The notes under the pieces are model-generated. The model made no database searches and was not told the origin of the DNA. It was given only the letters and a program-made list of their open reading frames with translations. 52,503 nucleotides of DNA, taken from assembly GCF_004364335.1 (NCBI RefSeq), contig NZ_SOCR01000017.1:90623-143125 (forward strand), given 5' to 3'. Made by a program: the position numbers and the translations under genes. Position 1 is the stretch's first letter. Each line of letters opens with the position of its first letter. Positions 41,107 to 49,099 of the stretch are shown one piece after another. Origin of the DNA: Pseudomonas graminis (GTDB lineage Bacteria; Pseudomonadota; Gammaproteobacteria; Pseudomonadales; Pseudomonadaceae).

Positions 41107-43251
41107 TCAGGAAATTTCGCGCCGGAACGGCGGCAGTGCGTTGAGGATGGCTTTGCCATAGCGCTGGGTCACGACCCGACGGTCCAGCAGCGTGATGATG
41201 CCGCGGTCCTGTTCGGTGCGCAGCAGACGACCGCAGGCCTGGATCAGGCGCAGCGAGGCGTCGGGAACGGCGATTTCCATGAACGGATTGCCGCCTCGCG
41301 CTTCGATCCACTCCGCCAGCGCAGCTTCAACCGGATCATCCGGCACGGCGAAGGGAATCTTGGCGATCACCACATGCTCGCAGTAGGCGCCCGGAAGATC
41401 GACTCCTTCAGCGAAGCTCGCCAGCCCGAACAGGACGCTTTCATCGCCCCCGTCGACCCGCGCCTTGTGCTTGTTGAGGGTTTCCTGCTTGGACAGATTG
41501 CCCTGGATGAACACACGCTTGCGCCAGTCCCGCTCCAGCCCGTCGAACACTTCCTGCATCTGTTTGCGCGACGAGAACAGCACCAGCGTGCCTTTGGAGC
41601 CTTCGACCAGATTCGGCAGCTCACGGATGATGGCTGCCGTATGTTCGGCCGCGTTGCGAGGGTCGGCTTTCAGATCCGGCACGCGCAGCACGCCGGCGTC
41701 GGCATGGTGAAACGGACTCGGCACCACGGCGGTGACGGCATCTTTCGGCAGGCCGGCACGCATGCGGAAACGGTCGAACTTGCCCAGCGCGGTCAACGTG
41801 GCCGAGGTCACCAACGCGCCGTAGGCGACGTTCCACAGGTTGCGGCGCAACATTTCGGCGGCCAGGATCGGGCTGGCGTTGACCTCGATGTCGAACAGCG
41901 AGCCGCTGTCGGCCAGGGTCAGCCAGCGCGCCATGGGCGGGCTGTTTTCCGGGTCTTCGGCGGTGAAGGCGGTCCACAATTCCCAGTTGCCATGGGCGCG
42001 GGCCAGCAAGCTGCCAAACAGCGGATACCACTCTTCCGCCTGATGGCTGGCGATGCCGATATTGACCTCGCCGTCCATGCCTTCCTTAAGCAGCTCGGTC
42101 AGGCGCGTGAACAGATCGTCGAGCCGGGCAAAGCCTTTTTTCAGCTCGATGCCCATCTCGCGCATGTGTTCGGGGACCACCCCGCCGACGAATCGATGGC
42201 GCGGACGCTCGCGGCCTTCCATGTCTTCGCCTTGCTTGAAGTCGGCAAGCTGCTCGCAGGCCGTGAACATGAATTGCTGCTGGGTCTTGATCTCGCGGGC
42301 CAGCTCGGGCACCTGCTCGATCAGTTTGCCCAGGTCGCCCGGCAGCGGGTGCTGGGCGAGCAACTTGGTGAGATTCTTGGCGGTTTGCTCCAGCCAGTCA
42401 GCGGTGGAGCGCAGGCGGCTGAAATGGGCGAAGTGGCCGATCGCCTTGTCCGGCAGGTGATGGCCTTCGTCGAACACATACAGGGTGTCGCGGGGATCGG
42501 GCAGGACCGCACCGCCGCCCAGCGCCAGGTCAGCGAGAACCATGTCGTGGTTGGTGACGATGACGTCGACTTTGCCCATGCCCTCGCGGGCTTTATAGAA
42601 GGCGCATTGCTGGAAGTTCGGGCAATGGCGGTTGGTGCACTGGCTGTGATCGGTGGTCAGGCGCGCCCAGTCCTGATCGGCCAGTTCCTGGGGCCAGCTG
42701 TCGCGGTCACCGTCCCATTTGTTGCCGGCGAGCTTTTCGATCATGGTGGTGAAGAGCTTCTGGCTGGCTTCATCCACTTCGATCTTGAAGCCTTCTTCTT
42801 CGAACAGCTGGGCGGTCGCGCTCTGGGCGTCGCCTTCCTGCAGCAGCATGTCGAGCTTGGACAGGCACATGTAGCGGCCACGGCCCTTGGCCAGGGCGAA
42901 CGTGAAGTTCAAGCCACTGTTGCGCATCAGGTCGGGCAAATCTTTGTAGACGATCTGTTCCTGCAGTGCGACCGTCGCGGTGGCGATCACCAGGCGCTTG
43001 CCGGCGGCCTTGGCGGTCGGAATGGCTGCAATGGCGTAGGCGACGGTCTTGCCGGTACCGGTCCCCGCCTCGACCGCCACCACGGCGGGATCCCCCGAAC
43101 GGCGGCCTTCTTCGTCGGTGTCGACGTCGCCCAGTACCTTCGCCACTTCAGCGATCATCAGGCGCTGGCCGTATCGAGGCTTGAGGCTCTTGGCTTCGAG
43201 GAAACGCGAGTAGGCGCCCTGAATCTGGGATTTGAGTTCGGTGCTGATCAT
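41107..43251 (-). CDS. dinG: ATP-dependent DNA helicase DinG
   Basis: A 714-residue XPD-like superfamily 2 helicase (E. coli DinG 716), 5'-3', that resolves R-loops and replication-transcription conflicts. Walker A is EAGTGTGKT at residues 61-69. The iron-sulfur cluster Cys are in RYMCLSK and CTNRHCPNFQQC. The DEAH-type box is DEGHHLPD, and the C-terminal helicase motifs include FASFAEGVDLPG-like (LASFAEGVDLPGAYC) and QACGRLLRTEQDRG. The ATG at 43251 (MISTELKSQIQ) is preferred to an upstream start at 43296. No good Shine-Dalgarno or LexA box is evident. It is divergent from the CopD-like gene. Confidence 0.95.
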   Translation of the reverse strand: MISTELKSQIQGAYSRFLEAKSLKPRYGQRLMIAEVAKVLGDVDTDEEGRRSGDPAVVAVEAGTGTGKTVAYAIAAIPTAKAAGKRLVIATATVALQEQIVYKDLPDLMRNSGLNFTFALAKGRGRYMCLSKLDMLLQEGDAQSATAQLFEEEGFKIEVDEASQKLFTTMIEKLAGNKWDGDRDSWPQELADQDWARLTTDHSQCTNRHCPNFQQCAFYKAREGMGKVDVIVTNHDMVLADLALGGGAVLPDPRDTLYVFDEGHHLPDKAIGHFAHFSRLRSTADWLEQTAKNLTKLLAQHPLPGDLGKLIEQVPELAREIKTQQQFMFTACEQLADFKQGEDMEGRERPRHRFVGGVVPEHMREMGIELKKGFARLDDLFTRLTELLKEGMDGEVNIGIASHQAEEWYPLFGSLLARAHGNWELWTAFTAEDPENSPPMARWLTLADSGSLFDIEVNASPILAAEMLRRNLWNVAYGALVTSATLTALGKFDRFRMRAGLPKDAVTAVVPSPFHHADAGVLRVPDLKADPRNAAEHTAAIIRELPNLVEGSKGTLVLFSSRKQMQEVFDGLERDWRKRVFIQGNLSKQETLNKHKARVDGGDESVLFGLASFAEGVDLPGAYCEHVVIAKIPFAVPDDPVEAALAEWIEARGGNPFMEIAVPDASLRLIQACGRLLRTEQDRGIITLLDRRVVTQRYGKAILNALPPFRREIS

Positions 43252-43380
43252 GGGCTGGGTCGTTGGCTCGGCGTCACGGGTGCTGAATGAAAACACGAAA
43301 ACCGCTGGATATATCTTCAGTAGTCGCAGCGGGCGGCTATCATACCGCGCTAATTCTTTCTGCGCAGATCGGAGTTCTCG

Positions 43381-43845
43381 ATGTCACCTGTAGCCTTTGT
43401 CTACGCCTTGCATGTGCTGGCAGCGATTGTGTGGGTAGGAGGCATGCTTTTCGCCTGGATGATTCTTCGACCGGCGGTCATCGCCGCCCTTGAGGGCCCG
43501 GCCCGGCTGAAGCTGTGGCTGCAGGTACTGCCGCGTTTCTTCGTCTGGGTGTGGTGCGCGGTGATCATGCTGCCGGTCACCGGTATTGGCATGATCAACG
43601 TCAACTTCAGCGGCTTTCAGACCGCGCCCCGCTATGTGCAGGTGATGATGGGTCTGTACGTGGTGATGGTGGCGTTGTTTCTGCGCGTCTCAACGCTGAA
43701 CCTGCCGCAGTTGCGCAAGGCCGTGCTCTCTGAGCAGTGGGCAGATGGCGCGGCCGCGATGGGGGGCATTCGGCGTCTGGTGGGGATCAATCTGATGATA
43801 GGGGTGGCCGTTGTGGCGATCGCTGCCACCAGGCCCATGTTCTAA
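43381..43845 (+). CDS. CopD-domain integral membrane protein
   Basis: A 154-residue inner-membrane protein with four helices. It starts SPVAFVYALHVLAAIVWVGGMLFAWMIL, with the conserved His and the W-VGG pattern of CopD-like domains, and continues with LPRFFVWVWCAVIMLPVTGIGM and LRVSTLNLPQLRKAV. The family is tied to copper handling, but free-standing short members have no proven role. The ATG at 43381 has GGAG upstream. A TATCAT at 43338-43343 could be its -10. A decayed REP follows. Confidence 0.8.
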   Translation: MSPVAFVYALHVLAAIVWVGGMLFAWMILRPAVIAALEGPARLKLWLQVLPRFFVWVWCAVIMLPVTGIGMINVNFSGFQTAPRYVQVMMGLYVVMVALFLRVSTLNLPQLRKAVLSEQWADGAAAMGGIRRLVGINLMIGVAVVAIAATRPMF

Positions 43846-43860
43846 GCCCGGCTTTTGATC

Positions 43861-43919
43861 TGTAACAACGCGCCTGTTGCGCAGGGTGTTCAGGCATCCC
43901 TGGCAGGCGCGCTTCTACA
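43861..43919. repeat. Decayed REPIN-like inverted repeat
   Basis: TGTAACAACGCGCCTGTTGCGC... and ...GGCAGGCGCGCTTCTACA face each other. It resembles a short, degenerate member of the GCGCGC REP class, and lies between the convergent CopD-like and collagen-like genes. Confidence 0.55.
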
Positions 43920-43931
43920 ACGGCTCGTTGC

Positions 43932-44705
43932 TTATAAGTTGCGAACCACGATAGCGCCCGCTGGCCCAACTGCACCGGACTGACCCTTGTCGCCGTTCTT
44001 GCCGGACCTGGCGCCGTCAGCGCGATAGACCACGCAGCCTTTGGACGCCCCGCCTTTGCCGCCGCGACCGCCGTCGCCGCCAATGCCACCGGCACCGCCC
44101 TGTACGTTAACCTTGATGCGGTCATTGCCGAAGGTCGCCGGGAGTTCGAGACGAACGAGCGCACCCGGCGCGCCGTCACGACCGTTGCCGCCATTGTCGC
44201 CGTCGATCCCGCGACTGGCGGAACCCCAGGTGCAGCCCGGAGCGATGCCGTTGCCGCCGTCAAGGCCGACGTAACCGGGCGAGCCTGCGCCGCCGCGGGC
44301 GTCGATGAAGAGTTGGTCAGCGTTGAGCTGTTCGATCCGCAGGTTGAGGTTGCGGCCTGGGGTCGGCGCTTTTTCGAAGGTGCCCGGGGCGCCCCGCGCG
44401 GTGATTTCGGCGCCGCTGCCCAGGTCACCCTGTTTGACTTGCAGGCTGAACGGCTCGGCGCTCGGGACGATGGCGATGCGTGATTCGTGGCCCATGATGA
44501 GTTGGCCGACTTTGACTTCGGTAAGGCCGGCGGGGATCAGGAGGGTGCCGTAGTCGGCGACTTCGAGTCGATCCAGTTGCAATACGCTGGTTTTGGAGGG
44601 CAGGCGCATGAGCGAGTGGGTTTCGACGGAGATGGTCTGGGCCATGATCCAGGGGCTGGTCAGGGCGGACAGCAGGCCTGCCGTCATCAGCATCGCATTA
44701 CGCAT
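43932..44705 (-). CDS. Secreted collagen-like (Gly-rich) protein
   Basis: A 257-residue precursor with a signal peptide (MRNAMLMTAGLLSALTSPWIMA). The first ~100 mature residues look beta-rich (SLMRLPSKTSVLQLDRLEVADYGTLLIPAG). The C-terminal ~150 residues carry Gly-rich, partly Gly-X-Y runs (GYVGLDGGNG, GIDGDNGGNGRDGAPGA, GGAGGIGGDGGRGGKGGASKG, KNGDKGQSGAVGPAGA), like bacterial collagen-like or Gly-rich surface proteins. The single Cys in APGCTW and another in KGCVV could pair. Function unknown. The ATG at 44705 has GGAGG six to seven bases upstream and overlaps the end of the DUF1145 gene by 8 bases, so the two are coupled. Confidence 0.78.
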   Translation of the reverse strand: MRNAMLMTAGLLSALTSPWIMAQTISVETHSLMRLPSKTSVLQLDRLEVADYGTLLIPAGLTEVKVGQLIMGHESRIAIVPSAEPFSLQVKQGDLGSGAEITARGAPGTFEKAPTPGRNLNLRIEQLNADQLFIDARGGAGSPGYVGLDGGNGIAPGCTWGSASRGIDGDNGGNGRDGAPGALVRLELPATFGNDRIKVNVQGGAGGIGGDGGRGGKGGASKGCVVYRADGARSGKNGDKGQSGAVGPAGAIVVRNL

Positions 44706-44973
44706 GGTGTACCTCCGCCTGTGGGCGTTTGAATGTGTTCAGGTGGAATAGGCCGAAGAGCAGAATCTGGAGGCGATCGCGCCAGGGATGGGGGCGGCCG
44801 CGCAAGCTGGCGTTGTAGCTGATCAGTTCGATGATGTGGGTGAGCAATAGCAGGCCGCCTGCCAGTTTGAACATCAGGCCGAAGGGGTGCGGCATGGCGA
44901 TGGTCAGGCTGGTGATTATCAGTAGCCAGAATGCTGTTGTCAGTACTTTCCCTGTTCCCCAAATCACACTCAT
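44698..44973 (-). CDS. DUF1145 family small membrane protein
   Basis: A 91-residue inner-membrane protein with two or three hydrophobic helices (KVLTTAFWLLIITSLTIAMP, LMFKLAGGLLLLTHIIELI), then SLRGRPHPWRDRLQILLFGLFHLNTF, the DUF1145/YhhL-like pattern. No known function. It is the first gene of a two-gene unit with the collagen-like gene. Upstream lies the 600-base repeat mosaic. Confidence 0.82.
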   Translation of the reverse strand: MSVIWGTGKVLTTAFWLLIITSLTIAMPHPFGLMFKLAGGLLLLTHIIELISYNASLRGRPHPWRDRLQILLFGLFHLNTFKRPQAEVHHA

Positions 44974-45140
44974 GTGGTGCCTCTGCTGTTTTTGGTTTTT
45001 TGTGCGGTGAAAACGGTTTGCGCACAGTACGGTGAGGCGCGGGACTATGCCAGAGGCAGGTTACAAAAGTTGGCTGGTTTGATGAGGTTGCGCTGGGATT
45101 GGGTGAATATCCGTTATTTGTGTTTGCCGGGATTATGGTT

Positions 45141-45397
45141 CCGCCCTTACGGCGGGTCACTTTTTCCAAGAGCCGAAAAAGTAACCAAAAAGGCCCTGCT
45201 CCTGGTTTGGCCCCTCGTTCCTCGGGGTTCCTTCACTCCGACCACGCTCCGTGGAGCCCGCGCCGAACGGACATCCATGTCCTGACGGCGCTCTCGCCGC
45301 ATCCATGCGGCTCGGCCCACTGCGCGTCGTCTGCGTTCAGCCTGCACCCAAGTCGCGTTTGGCGGTGACTGAAATTTTTGTGTTTGAAGATCAAAAG
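45141..45397. repeat. Multi-hairpin repeat element, copy B
   Basis: Same orientation and layout as 29149-29420. The 5' hairpins keep their structure with different bases (CCGCC-(5)-GGCGG; GTCACTTTTTC-(8)-GAAAAAGTAAC). The 3' two thirds, from about 45210, are nearly identical to copy A, including GGACATCCATGTCC, GGCGCTCTCGCC and CCGCATCCATGCGG. It ends TTTGTGTTTGAAGATCAAAAGC. Confidence 0.8.
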
Positions 45398-45486
45398 CTT
45401 CCCGGCTGAAGCCGGTCCTACGGGGGCACCGTCAGTCCTACTGAATGCACGCGCTGCTTTTCGTGGGACCGGCTTTAGCCGGGAAG
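45398..45486. repeat. REPIN, CTTCCCGGCTGAAGCCGGTC type
   Basis: Facing arms CTTCCCGGCTGAAGCCGGTC and GACCGGCTTTAGCCGGGAAG. It closely resembles 29680-29768, including the interior GCTTTTCGTGGGACCGG. Confidence 0.85.
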
Positions 45487-45540
45487 AGGCCGGTCTGGGC
45501 AATGGCTTTTTTGAACATGAAAACTGAATGCCAGAAATAG

Positions 45541-45569
45541 AAAAGCCCCGGCTTTCAAACCGGGGCTTC
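45541..45569 (-). terminator. Terminator of the OmpA-type lipoprotein gene
   Basis: On the - strand AAGCCCCGG-(8)-CCGGGGCTT is followed by TTCTATTT, about 22 bases after the stop. The left flank (AAAA) gives weak activity on the + strand too. Confidence 0.85.
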
Positions 45570-45590
45570 CTTTGACGCTTCAACCTTGTC

Positions 45591-46292
45591 TCAACGGTTG
45601 ATTTTGATCTCGACGCGGCGGTTCAGCGCTCGGCCGTCGGCGGTTTTGTTGTCGGCCACAGGGCGGGCTTCGCCGTCACCTTCAACGGACACGAACGAGG
45701 CGCGCGGGATGCCGGCGCTGACGAGGTAGTCGGTCACCGATTGCGCACGTTTTTGCGACAGTTTCTGGTTGTAGGCATCGCTGCCCACGCTGTCGGTGTG
45801 GCCGCTGACGTGAAGCTGGACGTTCGGGGCTTCGGTTTTGAGTTTGGTCGCGACCATGTCCAGTTGCTGTTTGTCGCCCGGTGTCAGCGTGGCTTTGTTG
45901 AACTCGAAGTGCACATCACGAATGGTGATGATTTCTTCTTTCGGCAGCACCACCGGCGCGGCGACTGGCTCAGGCGCAGGTGTCACGATCGGGCAACCGG
46001 TGGCATCCACCGGGGTGCCTTTTGGCGTATTCGGGCATTTGTCCTTGCTGTTGAGGACGCCGTCGCCGTCATCATCGCCATCCCCGTGGGCCCAGCAGTA
46101 CGCACCGGCCATCACGCCTACCGCACCGCCAAAGCCTGCCGCAACCGACGCGGTCTGGAAGGCGCCGATCGCAGCGCCAGTCAGCGCGCCGCCCGCCGCA
46201 CACAGAGGCCAGTCGGTCTTTTGCAAGCCCGCACATCCCGTCAATACACTGGTCACCAAAATCAGAGGTAACGCTGTCCGAATCATGCTCAT
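45591..46292 (-). CDS. OmpA-family lipoprotein with a TSP3-type Ca-binding loop
   Basis: A 233-residue precursor with lipobox LTGC (Cys about 20). A glycine-zipper-like segment follows (AAGGALTGAAIGAFQTASVAAGFGGAVGVMAGAY), then a thrombospondin type 3 / OprF-like acidic repeat DGDDDGDGVLNSKDKCPNTPKGTPVDATGCP. The C-terminal OmpA domain has FNKATLTPGDKQQLD, LHVSGHTDSVGSDAYNQKLSQKRAQSV and ADGRALNRRVEIKI. It should tether the outer membrane to peptidoglycan. The ATG at 46292 has AAGGAG 9 bases upstream. It is divergent from the DUF6231 gene; the 244-base gap shows no other feature. Confidence 0.9.
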   Translation of the reverse strand: MSMIRTALPLILVTSVLTGCAGLQKTDWPLCAAGGALTGAAIGAFQTASVAAGFGGAVGVMAGAYCWAHGDGDDDGDGVLNSKDKCPNTPKGTPVDATGCPIVTPAPEPVAAPVVLPKEEIITIRDVHFEFNKATLTPGDKQQLDMVATKLKTEAPNVQLHVSGHTDSVGSDAYNQKLSQKRAQSVTDYLVSAGIPRASFVSVEGDGEARPVADNKTADGRALNRRVEIKINR

Positions 46293-46536
46293 ACAGTTCT
46301 TCTCCTTTGGTATCGGCTAAAACCGACTGGGATGCAGTAAAGACGGGTGTGGGGCCGTTCGCCACTCTAACGACAGGGGTTTTACGGGATTACACCGCAC
46401 AATTCGGACTCTTCTTGAGCGGAACAGCTTTTTGCCTTCACGCTCAACGCTGTGTCAGATCGTGAAATGAACACGTTCAAGGACTAGGCCATTGAAGTTC
46501 AGCACGCTAACCTTCCCGCCTGACCGAGGAACCCCA

Positions 46537-47034
46537 ATGACCGATCGCTTTTCCAGTCGCACGCCGCAACAGGCCCTCGCCGCCCTGTTGGACCTTTATG
46601 CGCCGAAGCGTCTGCTGCTGATTGGCGCCGAGGGTTTTCCGGCGTTGAAGGCTTTTTGTGAAGCGCATCCGCAGACCGAACTGGCCCACGCCGCGCCGGG
46701 TCCTTTGCCCGCCGATCTGGCCGGACAGCGCTTCGATCTGGCGTTGGTGGTGGATTGCCTGGAGCACATGCCCAAACGTGCGGGCCTGGAGTTGCTGGGC
46801 GGTGTCCGCAACCTCAATGCCAGCCGGATCGCCGTGCTGGCCGATCTTGATGCCTGCGGCTGGCAGCACGCCGATTTCTACTCGCTGGCACTGCAGGCCA
46901 GCGAGCGGTTTTCCCGGGATGAACAGGTGCTCACGCTGTTCACCTACGATCTGCGCGAATACAAACAGGTGCCGGATTGGCTGAACGCGAAGTTCTGGGC
47001 CAATCCGGAGAATTACGGCAAGTACTGGTGGTGA
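46537..47034 (+). CDS. DUF6231 family protein
   Basis: A 165-residue cytoplasmic protein, as far as I recognise the DUF6231 family of Pseudomonas. It has a Rossmann-like start (APKRLLLIGAEGF), then RFDLALVVDCLEHMPKRAGLELLGGVRNLNASRIAVL, resembling the core of class I methyltransferases, but I see no clear SAM motif (the GxGxG is absent), so activity is uncertain. The C terminus is aromatic (WANPENYGKYWW). The ATG at 46537 has GAGGA upstream; ychJ starts 10 bases after its stop, so they form an operon. Confidence 0.72.
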   Translation: MTDRFSSRTPQQALAALLDLYAPKRLLLIGAEGFPALKAFCEAHPQTELAHAAPGPLPADLAGQRFDLALVVDCLEHMPKRAGLELLGGVRNLNASRIAVLADLDACGWQHADFYSLALQASERFSRDEQVLTLFTYDLREYKQVPDWLNAKFWANPENYGKYWW

Positions 47035-47044
47035 GAGACGCATC

Positions 47045-47518
47045 ATGAGCAGCGCAATATGTCCCTGCGGCAGCGGCAATCTTCTCGACGGTTGCTGCGG
47101 TCGCTATCACGCCGGTCAGCCTGCCCCTTGCGCCGAAGCGCTGATGCGTTCGCGCTACAGCGCGTATGTGCTGGGGTTGGTGGACTATCTGCTGGACACC
47201 ACATTGCCGGCGCAGAAGGCCGGGCTGGATCGTGATGGGATCAGCCAGTGGAGCGCCCAGAGCACCTGGTTGGGTCTGGAAGTCGAAGGCACCGAGTTGA
47301 TCGGCGGTCAGCCTGAGCATGCTTTTGTGACCTTCACCGCCCGCTGGCACGACGCCGATGGCGAGCACCGTCATCGCGAGCGCTCGGCGTTTGTGCAGCA
47401 TGACGGACGCTGGTATTTCATCGACCCGACGGTCTCGCTCAAAGCCGGTCGTAACGACGCCTGCCCCTGCGGCAGCCAGCAGAAATTCAAGAAGTGCTGC
47501 TCGGCTTATCTCACCTGA
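47045..47518 (+). CDS. ychJ: YchJ-family SEC-C protein (UPF0225)
   Basis: A 157-residue protein with a Cys-rich zinc motif at each end: CPCGSGNLLDGCCGRYH at the N terminus and CPCGSQQKFKKCCSAY at the C terminus (SEC-C type). The NTF2-like YchJ middle domain lies between (ALMRSRYSAYVLGLVDYLLDTTLP ... WHDADGEHRHRERSAF). Function unknown. It is coupled to the DUF6231 gene upstream and converges on the hypothetical gene at 47562. Confidence 0.9.
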   Translation: MSSAICPCGSGNLLDGCCGRYHAGQPAPCAEALMRSRYSAYVLGLVDYLLDTTLPAQKAGLDRDGISQWSAQSTWLGLEVEGTELIGGQPEHAFVTFTARWHDADGEHRHRERSAFVQHDGRWYFIDPTVSLKAGRNDACPCGSQQKFKKCCSAYLT

Positions 47519-47561
47519 TTGTTCAGCAGCGACGCCAGTGACCACTCAGGACGGTCAGTCT

Positions 47562-48167
47562 TCAAGCCAGTCTGATGTGGGAAACGTCCGGCACCAGCAC
47601 ATGCTCAACCGGTGTGTCCTGACCCAGATCAGCACCGGCCGGTGCCAGGCTCAAGCCGGACAGGTCGAGCTGCGGCGCACGGGTCGGCATTCTCGGATCC
47701 TGCACGTCCTGGCCCGGTTCAGAGAGGGTGAAGTCAGGCGCTTCCACGTCCACAAAGGCCGCCATGTACACATCGCGCGGTTTGACGCTGGCTGTACGGG
47801 ACGGTGTGGCGTCGTTGCGCGGCGTGGTCAGATTTGAGGGCTTGCGCGTCCAGGTCGGCTCGTCCGGCGGCGGCGCCAGTTCAACCTCCTCCACTTCAAC
47901 CACACCCGACGCCTCCACGACCGGCGCCTCAACGACTTGCACCATGGGCACAATCTGGGCCAGGGCCCCGGCGCGTTCGAGGGTCGACCGGTACTTTTCG
48001 GCGGCCGCCTCATCGAGGTTGTTTTTCAGCACCAGTCGACGGCCGGAGAACAGCAACGCGATGCGCTGAGCGTCCGCCTGGAACAGCTTTGTCAGGTTGG
48101 CCTTGACCAGATCCGGCTGCGCGCCGGACACCAGTTGGCCGGAAAATACGATTTCGTAGAGCTTCAT
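47562..48167 (-). CDS. Hypothetical protein with a DUF805-type N-terminal domain
   Basis: A 201-residue soluble protein. The first ~75 residues (MKLYEIVFSGQLVSGAQPDLVKANLTKLFQ... RIALLFSGRRLVLKNNLDEAAAEKYRSTLERAGA) match in pattern the small domain often found before DUF805 membrane domains. Here the membrane part is missing and a long, acidic, Pro/Val-rich, probably disordered tail takes its place. The stretch VVEVEEVELAPPPDEPTWT is notable. Function unknown. The ATG at 48167 has AAGGAG 8-9 bases upstream. It diverges from the LEA-type lipoprotein gene. Confidence 0.72.
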   Translation of the reverse strand: MKLYEIVFSGQLVSGAQPDLVKANLTKLFQADAQRIALLFSGRRLVLKNNLDEAAAEKYRSTLERAGALAQIVPMVQVVEAPVVEASGVVEVEEVELAPPPDEPTWTRKPSNLTTPRNDATPSRTASVKPRDVYMAAFVDVEAPDFTLSEPGQDVQDPRMPTRAPQLDLSGLSLAPAGADLGQDTPVEHVLVPDVSHIRLA

Positions 48168-48280
48168 GGTCAATACTCCTTCGACACATGGCGCGAGTAT
48201 GGCGCACGCTGTGGAGAACGGCGAGTCACGTGAAGTGGCGGTCAGACGGGCCTACAAGACCGGACATAAGGGAGCGACCC

Positions 48281-48766
48281 ATGATGTTTGCAGCATACGT
48301 CCTCAGAATCGCAGGCCTCTTCGCGCTCCTCGCGCTGTCGGGCTGCTCGACCTGGATAACCGGCGGCTTCGAAGACCCCGATGTCAAGCTGCTGAAGGTC
48401 GAGGTGGTCAAGGCCAAGCTGTTGCGCCAGGACTTCAAGCTGCGCTTCAGGGTCGACAATCCCAACGACTCCAGCCTGTTGGTCCGCGGCCTGCGCTACA
48501 AGATCCTGCTCAATGACATGTTGCTCAGCGAGGGCGTCTACAGCGACTGGTTCATCGTCAAAGCCAACAGCCACAAAAACTTTTCCGTGCCGATCCGTAC
48601 CAATCTCTGGGAACACCTCAAGGACATTTCCAAGGTGCTCGGCAAAGCGGATCAGCCTGTGCATTACCGGTTGGAAGGCAAGCTCAAGACCGGATTTTTA
48701 TTCGGACACAGCGTGCGCATCGGGCGCAATGGCGACATAATCCCCGGCGATTTGATTCCGGAGTAA
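48281..48766 (+). CDS. LEA type 2 family lipoprotein
   Basis: A 161-residue precursor with a lipoprotein signal and lipobox LALSGC (Cys about 24 from the ATG at 48281), then a single LEA_2/WHy-type domain (DVKLLKVEVVKAKLLRQDFKLRFRVDNPNDSSLLVRGLRYKILLN ... FSVPIRTNLWEHL). It is an envelope protein; the family is linked in general terms to desiccation or membrane stress, with no proven role here. AAGGGAG lies upstream. The SEC-C gene starts 4 bases after its stop. Confidence 0.85.
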   Translation: MMFAAYVLRIAGLFALLALSGCSTWITGGFEDPDVKLLKVEVVKAKLLRQDFKLRFRVDNPNDSSLLVRGLRYKILLNDMLLSEGVYSDWFIVKANSHKNFSVPIRTNLWEHLKDISKVLGKADQPVHYRLEGKLKTGFLFGHSVRIGRNGDIIPGDLIPE

Positions 48767-48770
48767 CCCC

Positions 48771-48977
48771 ATGAACCAGCAAGCCCACGTGCACGGTCCC
48801 GATTGTGACCACGATCACGACCACCACGATCACCCTCATGACCACGGCCATGTGCACGGCCCGCATTGCGGCCACGCGCCTCAAGAGCCCGTGCGCAACA
48901 CGCTCAAGGACGTCGGTCGCAACGATCCTTGCCCTTGTGGCAGCGAGAAAAAATTCAAGAAATGCCACGGCGCATAA
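48771..48977 (+). CDS. His-rich SEC-C metal-binding protein
   Basis: A 68-residue cytoplasmic protein. The first ~35 residues are extremely His/Asp-rich (VHGPDCDHDHDHHDHPHDHG), and the C terminus is a SEC-C zinc motif (GRNDPCPCGSEKKFKKCHG), as at the end of SecA. The His stretch should bind Zn, Ni or Cu. It shares an operon with the LEA-type lipoprotein gene (4-base spacing, GGAG ahead of the ATG). A possible chaperone or metal-buffer role is inference. Confidence 0.85.
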   Translation: MNQQAHVHGPDCDHDHDHHDHPHDHGHVHGPHCGHAPQEPVRNTLKDVGRNDPCPCGSEKKFKKCHGA

Positions 48978-48994
48978 TCGCCCGAGCACGTTCT

Positions 48995-49019
48995 ACGGCC
49001 TGAACCTTCAGGCCGTTTT
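48995..49019 (+). terminator. Terminator of the LEA/SEC-C operon
   Basis: ACGGCCTGAA-CC-TTCAGGCCGT followed by TTTC: a perfect stem 18 bases after the SEC-C stop, with an effective loop of 4-6 bases. Confidence 0.85.
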
Positions 49020-49099
49020 CATTTGTGCGATGGGCGTTTGAAGGCGTAAAACAGGTGCAGCCTTAATGGCAGTCGTGATGACTTCACCTGGAGCGCGCA

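Larger units (their letters stand above)
44974..45590. other. 617-base non-coding mosaic
   Basis: No credible gene. Going right it holds the presumed DUF1145 promoter, copy B of the multi-hairpin repeat, a CTTCCCGGCTGAAGCCGGTC REPIN and the terminator of the OmpA-type lipoprotein gene. The REPIN directly abuts the tail motif of the repeat, the same order as at 29.4-29.7 kb. Confidence 0.75.

Noticed and set aside
41374..43290. 638-codon open frame antisense to dinG
   Set aside because: Shadow of dinG; no motif and low-complexity composition.
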